Below are positions 1 to 9,187 of a stretch of 64,000 bases of DNA, piece after piece. The DNA is from UBA288 sp050178135 (GTDB lineage Archaea; Halobacteriota; Methanomicrobia; Methanomicrobiales; Methanospirillaceae): the NCBI GenBank assembly GCA_050178135.1, contig JBFXGJ010000002.1:93277-157276 (forward strand), read 5' to 3'. The notes under the pieces were generated by a model, which saw only the letters and a program-made list of their open reading frames with translations, made no database searches and was not told the origin of the DNA. Every line of letters starts with the position of its first letter. The first letter of the stretch is position 1. The position numbers and the translations under genes are program-made.

Positions 1-225
1 GGCGAGACCGAGGAGATCTCGGGCGAATACGCAGAGGACCTGGCGGCCACCATGCTCGCGACCACGCTTGGCATTGCGTTCGACCCCGACTGTGCCTGGC
101 AGGAGCGAGAACAGATCTACAAGGCGAGCGGTAAGATCATCGAGACCAAGAATATCTGCCAGGTGGCCCGGGGTGACCAGAACGGTAACTGGACGACCGT
201 GATCGCTGCAGCAGTCTTTGTCTGA
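1..225 (+). CDS. pdaD: Pyruvoyl-dependent arginine decarboxylase, C-terminal part (5' end outside window)
   Basis: Reading frame 1 is open from the first base to a TGA at 223-225 and gives 74 residues. The end reads SGKIIETKN then GDQNGNWTTVIAAAVFV, which resembles the C-terminal signature of pyruvoyl-dependent arginine decarboxylases of the euryarchaeal/bacterial type. The enzyme makes agmatine from arginine for polyamine synthesis. The serine that self-cleaves to form the pyruvoyl group would lie upstream of the window, so activity cannot be judged. T-rich tracts directly after the stop (231-253) fit an archaeal terminator. The identification rests on recall of the family tail, not on an alignment. 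Confidence 0.75.
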   Translation, partial: GETEEISGEYAEDLAATMLATTLGIAFDPDCAWQEREQIYKASGKIIETKNICQVARGDQNGNWTTVIAAAVFV

Positions 226-791
226 TCGTCTTTTTCTTTTCCCCGTCTTTTCCCCGCGACACCATTAAGTATTCACACAGACTTCAGGGTGTCGGAGACT
301 TCCTGCATGGAGAGACCGGGGAACGAGAGGGGACGTGGTCGGCCCCGAACGACGGATGGGAATCCCGGCGCCGAAGAGCACCGTGGTCCGGGGAACGGAC
401 CTGATCAGGAAGGGTCCGGGCGGACCACCCCTCCTGGGCATGGCCCCCTCGTCGGTCCATATATCGAGCGTCCGAAGCGGCTGCCAAGGCCAGCAACGGC
501 TGAGGACCCCCCCCTCTCGAACCGTGACCGGGCAGACCTTGCCGCGATTCGCATGCTCGAACGCCAGAAGGCCGATCGTCTCCGTGCCCGAAAGGCGGCT
601 ACCAATGAGGCCGATATCAAGGCCGGCACTCCACCGGAACCGGGGGAAACGGGGAGTCCTGATCGGGTGACGGAGCGGCGACGAAGGTAGATGCATGATG
701 GGCCGGGCCATGACTTCTCACCCGGCCCGGTCCCCTGTCAACCCATTCGTTTACCTTTTACCGTCTCCGGGCAACCAGTGTGCGGTGGGTC
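226..791. other. Spacer of about 565 bp, no convincing gene
   Basis: Pyrimidine-rich T tracts at 231-253 probably end pdaD transcription. A GTG-initiated frame on the plus strand at 289-690 (133 residues, very Arg/Pro/Gly-rich) and an antisense frame at 265-711 are both open. Neither has a recognisable domain or a good ribosome site, and open frames are common in DNA this GC-rich. I list the region as unassigned; the plus-strand frame is the better candidate of the two. Confidence 0.4.
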
Positions 792-1664
792 ATGGAGAGA
801 AAGACCATCCTTCTTGTCGGCGTCGGTGTCATTGCCCTCGCCCTGGTATACACATTGATCCTCGCCCCCCCGGCTCTCCCGGGGGGTTCGGGACCGGCGG
901 TCACGACGCTTACAACACCATCGCCCCTTGGCTCGGCCGAGGGCCTCGAGACCGTTCGCGCGAGCGTCCAGGCGGCGCTCGACCAGATGGATGCGGACAC
1001 CGCAACAGCGGCAGGGAAACTCGGCCCCCTGGGGCTGACGGACAATGCGTCCAGGGAGGTCCTGAAGGAACTCGCATTCGCGTCGCCGGCCGTGATCGAT
1101 GCAACGGCCGTCTCGAAGGACGGGATCATGCTCACCGTGGAACCGGTCGAGTATCACCACGTGGAGGGCTCGGATATTCGAAACCAGGAGCACATCGCTC
1201 GCCTGATTTCGACGCAGAAACCCGTGATGAGCCAGGTCTTCGCGACGGTCGAGAAGGAGAACGCGACCGATATCGAGCACCCGGTCTTTACCCCTTCCGG
1301 CGCGTTTAACGGTTCTGCAAGCCTGCTCTTCCGCCCCGTTGTGCTGCTCACGATCGCGGTCGAGGAGGCCCTCGCCGGCCGAACAGCGGAGGTCTTTGTA
1401 ATCGACACGGACGGTATCGTCCTCTACGACCGCGATCCCGCCGAGATTGGTACAGATACCTTCTCGTCCCCGCAGTATCACGACTACCCCGATCTGCAGC
1501 AGATCGCGAAAAGGATGATGAATGAGTCGAGCGGATCGGGGGAGTACAACTTCAAGGCCGAGGGAGGCACCACTCCGGTCAAGAAGGCGGTCTCCTGGAC
1601 GTCCGCCGGACTCCATGGCACCGAGTGGAGGATCGTCGCCGTCGAAACGGTCAAGCCTGCGTGA
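792..1664 (+). CDS. Membrane-anchored extracytoplasmic Cache-like sensor domain protein
   Basis: 290 residues. An N-terminal hydrophobic helix (about residues 6-24) is followed by an extracytoplasmic region. The pattern of an amphipathic helix (about 50-80), a beta-rich first lobe and the segment TAEVFVIDTDGIVLYD fits a double Cache-type ligand-binding fold. Unlike chemoreceptors or sensor kinases, the protein ends right after the Cache-like region (EWRIVAVETVKPA), with no second membrane helix, HAMP or output domain. It could be a lipid- or helix-anchored ligand-binding protein that works with a partner encoded elsewhere. I use the ATG at 792; an in-frame GTG at 780 would add four residues. 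The ligand is unknown. Confidence 0.65.
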   Translation: MERKTILLVGVGVIALALVYTLILAPPALPGGSGPAVTTLTTPSPLGSAEGLETVRASVQAALDQMDADTATAAGKLGPLGLTDNASREVLKELAFASPAVIDATAVSKDGIMLTVEPVEYHHVEGSDIRNQEHIARLISTQKPVMSQVFATVEKENATDIEHPVFTPSGAFNGSASLLFRPVVLLTIAVEEALAGRTAEVFVIDTDGIVLYDRDPAEIGTDTFSSPQYHDYPDLQQIAKRMMNESSGSGEYNFKAEGGTTPVKKAVSWTSAGLHGTEWRIVAVETVKPA

Positions 1665-1765
1665 GGCGCCCCGTGCCTCTCCTTTCTGGATACACACGGC
1701 GAGGGCTCGTATGGACCCTTGCTCTTTTTCCGTGGTGGACGGGCGAGCTGTCTGTCCCTGAAGAC

Positions 1766-3253
1766 TTAGTGGGACCGGATCGCCTCTCTCGATGCCAGGA
1801 TATCGGATGATGGGAAGTGGGTCGTACAGACGACCCTTCGGCCCTCGTCGTCCCAGCGCATCGAGCCAACGCCGTCACAGTCGATGTAGACGAACACGTC
1901 GGTCTGTTCGCCCTCGGAGACCCAGGAGCCGGTGTTGATCATCAGGACCGGCTTGTCATCATCCCTGTTCCTGGTATCCCGAAGCCCCGCCCTGTCAGCC
2001 GGAAACGATTCTGCAACATGGGTGTGACCGAAGACGAGCACCTCGGCACGGTACCGGTACAGCCGACCCCTGACCGCATTCCGGTAAATCCCCTCGGTGG
2101 ACCGATCTTTCGAGCTGATGAGGCGGTACAACGGTTTCTTAACCCCCGCGACGAGCCCTGGCACCGAGACAGTGAACGTCCAGAAGAGGCCAAATATCAG
2201 CCCGATCGGGAAGATCCACTCCAGGACTCCGGCTCCCAGGAGCTGCCACCCATACACGATGCCGCCCACGATGATGGCGAGGGAGACACTGCTCAATCCG
2301 AGAAAGTGGAGCGACGTCGGAGGCAGGAGGCCTGCCCTTGCCCTGGTGGAGAGCCCGAAGAGCCAGATGCCTGCGACTGAGATCGCCGCAAGCGCTACGG
2401 CGGTGGCCGCCCCGGTCACCAGGCGAGCCTCGACGGGCGCCGGAGCGAGTCCGATAACACACGCACCGAACGCCGCAAGAGAGATGACGGCACGCCCGGT
2501 CGACGGGATGGTCCTGGTGAAAGAGCAGCAGACCAGGTCCTCCATCGCATCTACCGGGTCGATCCTCCTGCCGATTGCTCTCGAGAGGGTGTGCGTAACC
2601 TGCTCGTCGTCGAACTGCTGCCCGTGAAAGAACACGTAGTGAATGCCGCCCGCCTCGAGCCCCATCACGTCTCCACCGGTGGTCGCCGCTGGGTAATGCC
2701 GGGGGCTGATCTCCAGGATGTCCTCCGTGTTGCTCACCAGGTGCTTCTCGTAATCCATCTGCACCCGGTAGGTCCCGTTCCAGGCGATCTTGAGGCTCTC
2801 AGCGACTTTTTTTCCGTTCTCGCACCCGTAGAAGACCCGAAAGGCCTGTCTCCAGAGCGGGCTGCCGGTTGGGTTGCCGTCGATGACCGAATCGACCATC
2901 TCACCCACATCTTCGTCGTGGTTGCCGGTGACGTAGACGATGCTGCACCGAAGCTCCCTGAGTTTCAGAAACGGGACCAGTGCATCGAGGAGAGCACAGT
3001 GCCGGTCCTGTCCCCGCGGGTCCCAGAGTTCCAGGATATCCCCGAGCAGGATCACCTTCGCGGGGGGGCGCATCGTGGTCGGGCCGGTCTGTGCGTCCGG
3101 GTTGCCGTGGCACACCTCCCGGTGACCGGAAAGGAGGTGGTCGAGGAGCCGGCAGAACCGCCCTGCTGTCTCCCGGTCGTCGGCACCTCCGAGGTGAAGG
3201 TCGGAGAAGACCAGGACGCTCTCTTCATCAGGTATCTTCTCGGTTGTGTGCAT
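1766..3253 (-). CDS. Calcineurin-like metallophosphoesterase with inserted membrane segment
   Basis: 495 residues. All metallophosphoesterase motifs are visible in order: FSDLHLGG (about 16-23), LLGDILELWD (about 69-78), GNHD (about 110), IHYVFFHG (about 196) and FGHTHV near residue 420. These are the di-metal ligands of the calcineurin-like fold. Between the FFHG block and GHTH sits a stretch of about 130 hydrophobic residues that looks like four transmembrane helices, so the catalytic core is split by a membrane domain. Substrate is unknown; relatives cleave phosphodiesters or lipid-linked pyrophosphates. It converges with the Cache gene and is divergent from thiC. Confidence 0.75.
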   Translation of the reverse strand: MHTTEKIPDEESVLVFSDLHLGGADDRETAGRFCRLLDHLLSGHREVCHGNPDAQTGPTTMRPPAKVILLGDILELWDPRGQDRHCALLDALVPFLKLRELRCSIVYVTGNHDEDVGEMVDSVIDGNPTGSPLWRQAFRVFYGCENGKKVAESLKIAWNGTYRVQMDYEKHLVSNTEDILEISPRHYPAATTGGDVMGLEAGGIHYVFFHGQQFDDEQVTHTLSRAIGRRIDPVDAMEDLVCCSFTRTIPSTGRAVISLAAFGACVIGLAPAPVEARLVTGAATAVALAAISVAGIWLFGLSTRARAGLLPPTSLHFLGLSSVSLAIIVGGIVYGWQLLGAGVLEWIFPIGLIFGLFWTFTVSVPGLVAGVKKPLYRLISSKDRSTEGIYRNAVRGRLYRYRAEVLVFGHTHVAESFPADRAGLRDTRNRDDDKPVLMINTGSWVSEGEQTDVFVYIDCDGVGSMRWDDEGRRVVCTTHFPSSDILASREAIRSH

Positions 3254-3429
3254 CGCTCGGACCCGTCCTGGCCCCTATTGAGGCCGATTCCGTTGGATTC
3301 CTCCATCATCGGGCGAAGGGAAAAAGACCTCGAAGTGAATCCGCTTGAAGTCCAGAAGAAGGTCGATCCGGTCAGGGAACCCTGGTCGGGGTCGGCGTTT
3401 TATCGACCATGTCGCGGGCCCCGGTCTCG

Positions 3430-3618
3430 TCGATGTGAATTTAACACTTTTTTTGAAACAATGATTTCTGTCGAAATTTGTAGAAAAAAATCGAAAATTT
3501 CCAAGATCAACCTGGCCTTCCTTAATGAAATCAATTTTGCTTGCGGAGAGAACAACCAATATTTCATCGAATTTTTCCAAAAGGAGGCTTTATCTGGTAT
3601 TTTCTCCCAGTATTTATC
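3430..3618 (+). promoter_or_regulatory. AT-rich thiC upstream region
   Basis: About 190 bases of markedly AT-rich DNA between the divergent phosphoesterase gene and thiC, unlike the GC-rich surroundings. An AAAAGGAGG tract lies at about 3579-3587, some 30 bases before the chosen ATG at 3619, too far for an ordinary Shine-Dalgarno. GGTATTT-like repeats flank it. I looked for a TPP riboswitch (CUGAGA plus ACCUGAUC blocks) and did not see one. The region probably carries the thiC promoter, and a regulatory leader is possible. Confidence 0.45.
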
Positions 3619-4893
3619 ATGAGTCTGGTATTCGATGCAAAGAAGGGGATTATCACCGAGGAGATGAAGGAGGTCGCCCGACAGGAAGGGCTTGATCCCG
3701 AGTTTATCAGGCGCGGAGTTGCCGGCGGACACATCGTGATCCCGGTCTCGCCATACCGGAAGGTGCGCCTCTGTGGGATCGGCGAGGGCCTCCGAACCAA
3801 GGTGAACGCCTCCATCGGGACCTCGTCGGACATCGTCGATATCGACATCGAGGTCGAGAAGGCCCGCCAGGCTGAGCTTGCCGGAGCGGACACCCTGATG
3901 GAGCTCTCCACGGGCGGCGACCTGGTCGAGATCCGGCGGCGGGTCATCGCCCAGACGAGTCTCTCGGTCGGCTCGGTCCCCCTCTACCAGGCCTTCATCG
4001 AGGCGGCGCATCGCGATGGCGCCGTTGTCCACATGCGCGAGGACGACCTCTTCCGGATCACGGCCGAACAGGCGAAGGCCGGTACGAACTTCATGGCGAT
4101 CCACACGGGGATCAACCTGGAGACCATGAAGCGGCTGAAGAACCAGGGGCGTCACGGCGGCCTTGTCTCACGAGGCGGCGCCTTCATGACCGCCTGGATG
4201 CTGCACAACGAGAAGGAGAACCCGCTCTACTCCGAGTTTGACTACCTCTGCGAGATCATGCTCGAACACGAGGTCACCCTCTCGACGGGCAACGGTATGC
4301 GGGCCGGTGCAGTCCACGACGCGACCGACCGCGCCCAGGTCCAGGAGCTCCTGATCAACGCGGAGCTCGCGGACAAGGCCCACGACCGCGGCATCCAGGT
4401 GATCGTCGAGGGTCCAGGCCACATCCCGATCGACGAGATCCAGGCAAACGTCATCCTCCAGAAGCGCGTGACCAACCGAAAGCCGTTTTACATGCTCGGT
4501 CCGCTTGTCACCGACATCGCCCCCGGGTACGACGACCGGGTTGCGATGATCGGGGCCTCCCTCTCGTCCTCGTACGGCGCGGACTTCATCTGCTACGTCA
4601 CCCCCGCCGAGCACCTCGCCCTCCCCACACCGGAGGAGGTCTACGAGGGTGTCATCTCGAGCCGGATCGCTGCTCACGTTGGGGACATGGTCAAACTCGG
4701 GAAGCGCGACGACGACCTCGAGATGGGTCACGCCCGGCGCGATCTCGACTGGGAGCGGCAGTACGCGGTTGCGCTCAACCCCGAGCGCGCCCGGGAGATC
4801 CGCAACTCCCGTCGTCCCGCCGACGGGGATGCCTGCACGATGTGCGGTGACTACTGCGCCCTGAAGATCGTCAGCAAGAACTTCTCTTTCTGA
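3619..4893 (+). CDS. thiC: Phosphomethylpyrimidine synthase ThiC
   Basis: 424 residues, close to archaeal ThiC size. Radical-SAM enzyme that rearranges aminoimidazole ribotide to hydroxymethylpyrimidine phosphate for thiamine synthesis. Recognisable blocks are NASIGTSSD near the N-terminus, EGPGHIP in the middle, MLGPLVTDIAPGYD, and the C-terminal cysteine motif CTMCGDYC that binds the [4Fe-4S] cluster. The frame is open upstream to a TTG at 3541, but the family N-terminus (MSLVFDAKKG) supports the ATG at 3619. A T-rich terminator follows the stop. Methanogens often carry two ThiC paralogues; which one this is cannot be told here. Confidence 0.95.
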   Translation: MSLVFDAKKGIITEEMKEVARQEGLDPEFIRRGVAGGHIVIPVSPYRKVRLCGIGEGLRTKVNASIGTSSDIVDIDIEVEKARQAELAGADTLMELSTGGDLVEIRRRVIAQTSLSVGSVPLYQAFIEAAHRDGAVVHMREDDLFRITAEQAKAGTNFMAIHTGINLETMKRLKNQGRHGGLVSRGGAFMTAWMLHNEKENPLYSEFDYLCEIMLEHEVTLSTGNGMRAGAVHDATDRAQVQELLINAELADKAHDRGIQVIVEGPGHIPIDEIQANVILQKRVTNRKPFYMLGPLVTDIAPGYDDRVAMIGASLSSSYGADFICYVTPAEHLALPTPEEVYEGVISSRIAAHVGDMVKLGKRDDDLEMGHARRDLDWERQYAVALNPERAREIRNSRRPADGDACTMCGDYCALKIVSKNFSF

Positions 4894-4899
4894 CCCCGA

Positions 4900-4911
4900 A
4901 TTTTCTTTTTT
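4900..4911 (+). terminator. T-rich terminator after thiC
   Basis: A TTTTCTTTTTTC run begins seven bases after the thiC stop. Pyrimidine-rich T runs of this kind end transcription in euryarchaea without needing a hairpin. Confidence 0.5.
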
Positions 4912-5116
4912 CAACCATGGGTGCGTCCGAATCGCCCCGGACGTTTTCATTCACACCCTTGCCATACCTTCACGATCGTGCTGGTCGACCTCCTCCGTCT
5001 GATCATGGGGACCTGGTGCAGTCCACCGTGCGAAGCAGATATATGGGTGTCTCTCCTCACTCTCTGAGTGGATGGATGGACGGCGCCGACAGCACGTCAC
5101 TTCATCGGAGGATGTC

Positions 5117-5497
5117 ATGACCGGATCCGCTCCCGAACTGCATAAAGAACCCCGGACTCGCATGACCCTGACGAGCGGGGATCTTGTCCTTCTCGATCCC
5201 CACAACCCGGATGAGGACCCGGTCGTTCCGCTCGTCGTTGTCAATAGCCGGCCTGTCGATCTCCCGCACGGGGTCGTCTATGTCCTGAGGGATGACCTCC
5301 CCCTGGTCGAAGAGTTGCGGGCGTTCTTCAGGGCCCCTGGAGATGACTTCAACTCCTGGTACGAAGCCGAGCGCGAGCTCTACGAGAGTCACGGGCTCAC
5401 CTACGGAGAGCACGACGAGCTCGACCTGCTGGTGACCCTCCTCGAGGAACGCGGACTGTGGCACCGGCGGGCACCCCGAGTCCTCTTCCTCATCTGA
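5117..5497 (+). CDS. Conserved small acidic protein of unknown function
   Basis: 126 residues from the ATG at 5117, which is preceded by GGAGG at about 5107-5111 with good spacing; an in-frame start at 5072 is less likely. A TATA-like ATATAT lies at about 5037. The N-terminal half (about residues 16-55) alternates hydrophobic and charged residues and looks beta-rich (GDLVLLDPHN, PLVVVNSRPVDLPHG). The C-terminal half is rich in Glu and Leu and probably helical. No cysteines, signal peptide or membrane helix are visible. I do not recognise the family. Confidence 0.6.
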   Translation: MTGSAPELHKEPRTRMTLTSGDLVLLDPHNPDEDPVVPLVVVNSRPVDLPHGVVYVLRDDLPLVEELRAFFRAPGDDFNSWYEAERELYESHGLTYGEHDELDLLVTLLEERGLWHRRAPRVLFLI

Positions 5498-5560
5498 GCC
5501 CTCTCCAGTACTTCCCCGGACCGGAGAGGTATTAAGCCAGCCCGCTCCCCTTTCGTACCT

Positions 5561-6151
5561 ATGGTATACGCGGAGGGACGGGTCTATTATTTCGAGCGAC
5601 CCGGACCGGAGAACACGGGTGATGCAGCCCGGTTCGCAGTTGAACGCGCGACGGCGCTCGGCCTCGATACCATCGTCGTCGCATCGACGAGCGGTCGAAC
5701 CGCCCTACAGTTCCTCGAGGCGTCCCGGGAGACAGGGCTCCATCTCGTCGTGGTGACCCACGCGGTCGGGTTCAGGAAACCGGGCGAATGGGAGTTCGAC
5801 ATGGCAGCAGCCGAGGTGCTGAAGGCGGCCGGAGCGACGGTCGTGACCGGCTCTCACGTCCTCTCGGGGCTTGAGCGGGCCTTCTCGGCTTCGCCGAAGG
5901 TCGGCGGGGGTTCGCGGTCCGAGGCGGTCAGCGAGGCGCTCCGCCGCCTGATCGCGGTCGGGCTCAAGGTCGCGGTTGAATGCGTGCTGATTGCCGCAGA
6001 CCAGGGGGCCGTTCCTATCGACCGGGAGGTCGTTGCGTGCGGGGGCACCGGCTCGGGTGCAGACGCCGTGGTCGTGGTCCGTCCGGCGCACACCAGCCGT
6101 TTCTTCGACTGCCAGGTGCGAGAGATCGTCGCGATGCCGAGGGACCGCTAG
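5561..6151 (+). CDS. Stand-alone pyruvate kinase C-terminal (alpha/beta) domain protein
   Basis: 196 residues corresponding to the C-terminal alpha/beta domain of pyruvate kinase (PK_C, COG1751-like) without any catalytic barrel. The segment ATALGLDTIVVASTSGRTA matches the nucleotide-like binding strand-loop-helix seen in PK_C, and VACGGTGSGADAVVVVRPA near the end is typical of stand-alone archaeal members. No enzymatic function is established for the family; a ligand-sensing role is possible. Its TAG stop shares a base with the GTG start of the next gene (TAGTG), so the two are almost certainly translationally coupled. Confidence 0.85.
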   Translation: MVYAEGRVYYFERPGPENTGDAARFAVERATALGLDTIVVASTSGRTALQFLEASRETGLHLVVVTHAVGFRKPGEWEFDMAAAEVLKAAGATVVTGSHVLSGLERAFSASPKVGGGSRSEAVSEALRRLIAVGLKVAVECVLIAADQGAVPIDREVVACGGTGSGADAVVVVRPAHTSRFFDCQVREIVAMPRDR

Positions 6152-6972
6152 TGCTCTTCGAGGCCCTCCGCGACAGCGTCCGATACCCCGCGGTATGGGT
6201 CGCTGCCGTGTCCTACGCCGCACTCGACATGGTCCAGCTGGTCCTCTCCCTCCAGGGAGAGACCTTCTTCTCGGTCCGTCTCATGGTGATCGAGTACCTC
6301 CTCCTCCCCTTCCTCCTTGCCGGCGCCTACGGCGTCCTGCGGGAGCAGGACTCCTCGCTTGGTCTCTTCGGAACCGAGGCGATCAAGAACTACTTCAGGG
6401 TCATCCTCCCCGGACTTGTGATCGCCTTTCTCGCGGTCGTCGTGCTCTTTCTCCTGTTGCTCCCACTCTCGATCCTGGGCCTCGGGCTGACGGGCGATCT
6501 GGTGGCCGGTGCGACGCTCGCGATCATGATCCCGGTGCTGTTCTTCTCCTTTCTCTACGACACAGCCGCCTGTTTCGAGGGGCTCGGCGTCTTCGCATCG
6601 CTCCGTCGGTCGTTCACCCTCGTCCTCGCCCACATCTGGAAGATCATCGTCTTTATCCTTACAATACTCGCGGTGCTGCTCGGGCTCGCGTTCGTCCTCC
6701 TGGTCGGCTGGACCACGCTCCTCTTCGAGCAGCTCTCGCCGCTTGCATCGCTCCCGGCGAGCGAGCTCGCCGCCTTCGGCCCGAGCCAGCTCGCCGCGAT
6801 GATAGGAACGACCGGGCTCGTGCTCAGCGCTCTCTTCTATGGGCTCTATATCGTTCTGTCCTTCGTCCTGGTGACGACCAGCAAGTCCCGGTTCTTCCTC
6901 TCAATTGCTGATGCCACGCCGCCCGAACCGCAGGGCGTCTACGACGAGAAGGGCCGCTATTACAAGTACTGA
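6151..6972 (+). CDS. Polytopic membrane protein coupled to the PK_C-like gene
   Basis: 273 residues from a GTG that overlaps the previous stop by one base. About six hydrophobic segments are visible, for example around LLLPFLLAGAYGVL, VIAFLAVVVLFLLLLP, VFILTILAVLLGLAFVLLVGW and the C-terminal GLVLSALFYGLYIVLSFVLV. A short amphipathic section (CFEGLGVFASLRRSFTLVL) between helices is typical of the DUF4013/DUF7847-like archaeal membrane proteins. The tail ends with YDEKGRYYKY in the cytoplasm. Function unknown; the coupling suggests it works with the PK_C-like partner. Confidence 0.7.
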   Translation: MLFEALRDSVRYPAVWVAAVSYAALDMVQLVLSLQGETFFSVRLMVIEYLLLPFLLAGAYGVLREQDSSLGLFGTEAIKNYFRVILPGLVIAFLAVVVLFLLLLPLSILGLGLTGDLVAGATLAIMIPVLFFSFLYDTAACFEGLGVFASLRRSFTLVLAHIWKIIVFILTILAVLLGLAFVLLVGWTTLLFEQLSPLASLPASELAAFGPSQLAAMIGTTGLVLSALFYGLYIVLSFVLVTTSKSRFFLSIADATPPEPQGVYDEKGRYYKY

Positions 6973-7090
6973 ATGAGGGAGGTCCTGGCAGGGGATTCGG
7001 CCCTGGCAAACCCCTTCACGCTCTCACCTGGAACGCCCCGAAAAAGGGGATGGCGGGGCCGGGACAAGAGGTCGGCCGGCAGGTGCCGGC

Positions 7091-8944
7091 TCACATCTCG
7101 ATCCGGGTTGTGACGCCGTGGATGTGGTCTGCTGGTAGACGGTAGAACTGGACGAAGGTCGGCGCGAGGCGCTTGATGATCGCAAAGATTCTCCAGGAGA
7201 GGTGATCGGTGACGATCTCCTCCAGGCCGTAGAAGATCGCCTTCTCGTTGATGCCGTGTTCCCTAAGGATCGGCATGATGTCGACCACTTCGAGGTACCC
7301 GTGCCGCACCTCGAACGTGCGGAGTCCCTCGGCCAGGTTCTTCTTGAAGTCGTGCGTGACGCCGTACGGCTTGTCCTCTACGATGATCGAGACCAGGATA
7401 TTGTCCTGGTAGAGAATGTTGTTGACGAACATCGTCCGGGCGATGTACGGTGGGATCCGCTCGATGTCCCTGGCAAAGAAGAGGGCCGTCCCGCTGATCC
7501 GGTTCATCGTGTCGTGCACCTCGCGGTATTCCTTGAGAAACTGGCGGAGCGGGACCGGCTGGAACGCCCGATAGAGCCGTTTCTGGCCGGTGAGATAGAT
7601 CAGGATGATGGTGAGCGGTATTGCCGCGAGCACGAGCGACCAGTAACCGCCGGCTGGCAGTTTACTGAGGCTGGCGCCGAAGAAGACCATCGCGAGAAGG
7701 GTGATACTCCATGCAAGGGACGCATGGCCGAATCGGCCCCGGAGTATGAAGATAGAGGTGATCAGGATGCCGGTGATCGTCATGTCTCCCGTGACGGCGA
7801 TGCCGTATGCAGCGGCGAGGTTCGCCGACTCGCGGAACAGGAGCATCACGAAGAGGACAGCGCCAAGCATCATCCAGTTAACGGAGTCGATATAGATCTG
7901 GGAACGGAGCGTAGCGGAGGTGTAGTCTACCTTGAGTGCCGGGAGGAGGCGGGTAGTGATCCCCTGGTAGACGATCGAGAAGATCCCGCTGATCATCGCC
8001 TGGGATGCGATCACGGTGGCGGCGATCGAGAGGAGGACAAAGGGAACGTAGAGGAGGCTCGAGATCGAGAGGATCATCTCGAAGAGGAAGCTCGACGCCT
8101 CGGGGTGCGTCAGGGCGAAGGCCCCCTGGCCCAGGTAATTGATCACGAGGGCGAAAAAGATGTACTTCCAGGCGCGGCGGATCGGCTCTCGGCCGAGGTG
8201 CCCCATGTCGGCGTAGAGCGCTTCGCCACCAGTTGCGCAGAGGACCACGGAGGCGAGAACGAGAAAGGAGGCGAGCCCGTTTGAAAAGAGGAACGAGAGA
8301 CCGAGAAGCGGGTTGAAGGCGAGGAGGACGCTAGGAGCCTGGATGATCATGACCAGGCCGGAGATGGCGAGGACGGCAAACCAGACGGTCATGACGGGTC
8401 CGAAGGCGAAGGCAACTCGTTCGGTTCCCCGACGCTGGAACGCGAAGAGGCCGATGGCGATCAGCGCCGCCACCAGGACGAGCAGATCTGGCCCGACCGA
8501 TTCCAGGCCCGGAATCAGGGGTACACCCTCCACTGCCGAGAGGATACTGATCGCGGGCGTGATCACACCGTCACCGATCAGGAGCGAGATCCCGATCACT
8601 GTCAGTATCAGCAGGGCAGACTTGGACTGTGGTCGCTTCAGGAGCGGGTTGAGAAGTTCACGCAGCACGATGGTCCCGCCCTCGCCCTTCTTCGCGAGGC
8701 TCATGGCGAGCCAGGCGTACTGGACCGAGACGATCAGGATCAGGGTCCAGATGATCAGGGAGAGGACGCCCATGACAGCGGACTCGGTCCGCGGCACGAG
8801 CGCGAGGATAACGGTCAGGGTGTAGATCGGACTGGTGCCGATGTCACCGAAGACGAGGCCGGTTGCCTTGACAGCGCTCAGGGCGGAGGACCGATCATTG
8901 TCACCGTTACCGCTGCTTCCCACCATGCTCCATGATCCTTCCAT
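7091..8944 (-). CDS. kup: KUP-family potassium uptake transporter
   Basis: About 617 residues. The N-terminal signature GLVFGDIGTSPIYT is diagnostic of KUP/HAK proteins, which import potassium with protons. About twelve hydrophobic helices follow (residues ~30-450), including GEGGTIVL, GDGVITPAISILSAVEG and GGEALYADMGH blocks, then a soluble C-terminal domain of about 150 residues. The start is uncertain. I use the ATG at 8944; a TTG at 8995 has a well-placed GGAG, and an ATG at 8926 is also possible. It converges with the membrane-protein gene to its left and is divergent from cofE. Confidence 0.9.
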   Translation of the reverse strand: MEGSWSMVGSSGNGDNDRSSALSAVKATGLVFGDIGTSPIYTLTVILALVPRTESAVMGVLSLIIWTLILIVSVQYAWLAMSLAKKGEGGTIVLRELLNPLLKRPQSKSALLILTVIGISLLIGDGVITPAISILSAVEGVPLIPGLESVGPDLLVLVAALIAIGLFAFQRRGTERVAFAFGPVMTVWFAVLAISGLVMIIQAPSVLLAFNPLLGLSFLFSNGLASFLVLASVVLCATGGEALYADMGHLGREPIRRAWKYIFFALVINYLGQGAFALTHPEASSFLFEMILSISSLLYVPFVLLSIAATVIASQAMISGIFSIVYQGITTRLLPALKVDYTSATLRSQIYIDSVNWMMLGAVLFVMLLFRESANLAAAYGIAVTGDMTITGILITSIFILRGRFGHASLAWSITLLAMVFFGASLSKLPAGGYWSLVLAAIPLTIILIYLTGQKRLYRAFQPVPLRQFLKEYREVHDTMNRISGTALFFARDIERIPPYIARTMFVNNILYQDNILVSIIVEDKPYGVTHDFKKNLAEGLRTFEVRHGYLEVVDIMPILREHGINEKAIFYGLEEIVTDHLSWRIFAIIKRLAPTFVQFYRLPADHIHGVTTRIEM

Positions 8945-9187
8945 TCGCCGGGAGAAAAGAGCATTGAATCTCCATACAGCGACTGGCGTCTTCAATTGTC
9001 TCCATATACCTTTTTAATGCTCCTCCTTATCTGGGCTGAGAGCCTGATCCGTCGCACCTCTCTCTCCGGTCGCGCGCTTATGTTCGGGGTGCGCCTGCAC
9101 TGGAGAAACACTCTCTGGCGGTTCGGGAGTGCAGCTCGAGCGCCGATGATCGGAACGGTTATCGGGTCGGCAACGCCCACCCCTACT

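Noticed and set aside
9031..9056. CTGAGAGCCTGATC-like string upstream of cofE resembling TPP riboswitch core words
   Set aside because: The two words are fused without the spacing, stems and second half needed for a THI element, and cofE is not a thiamine gene.
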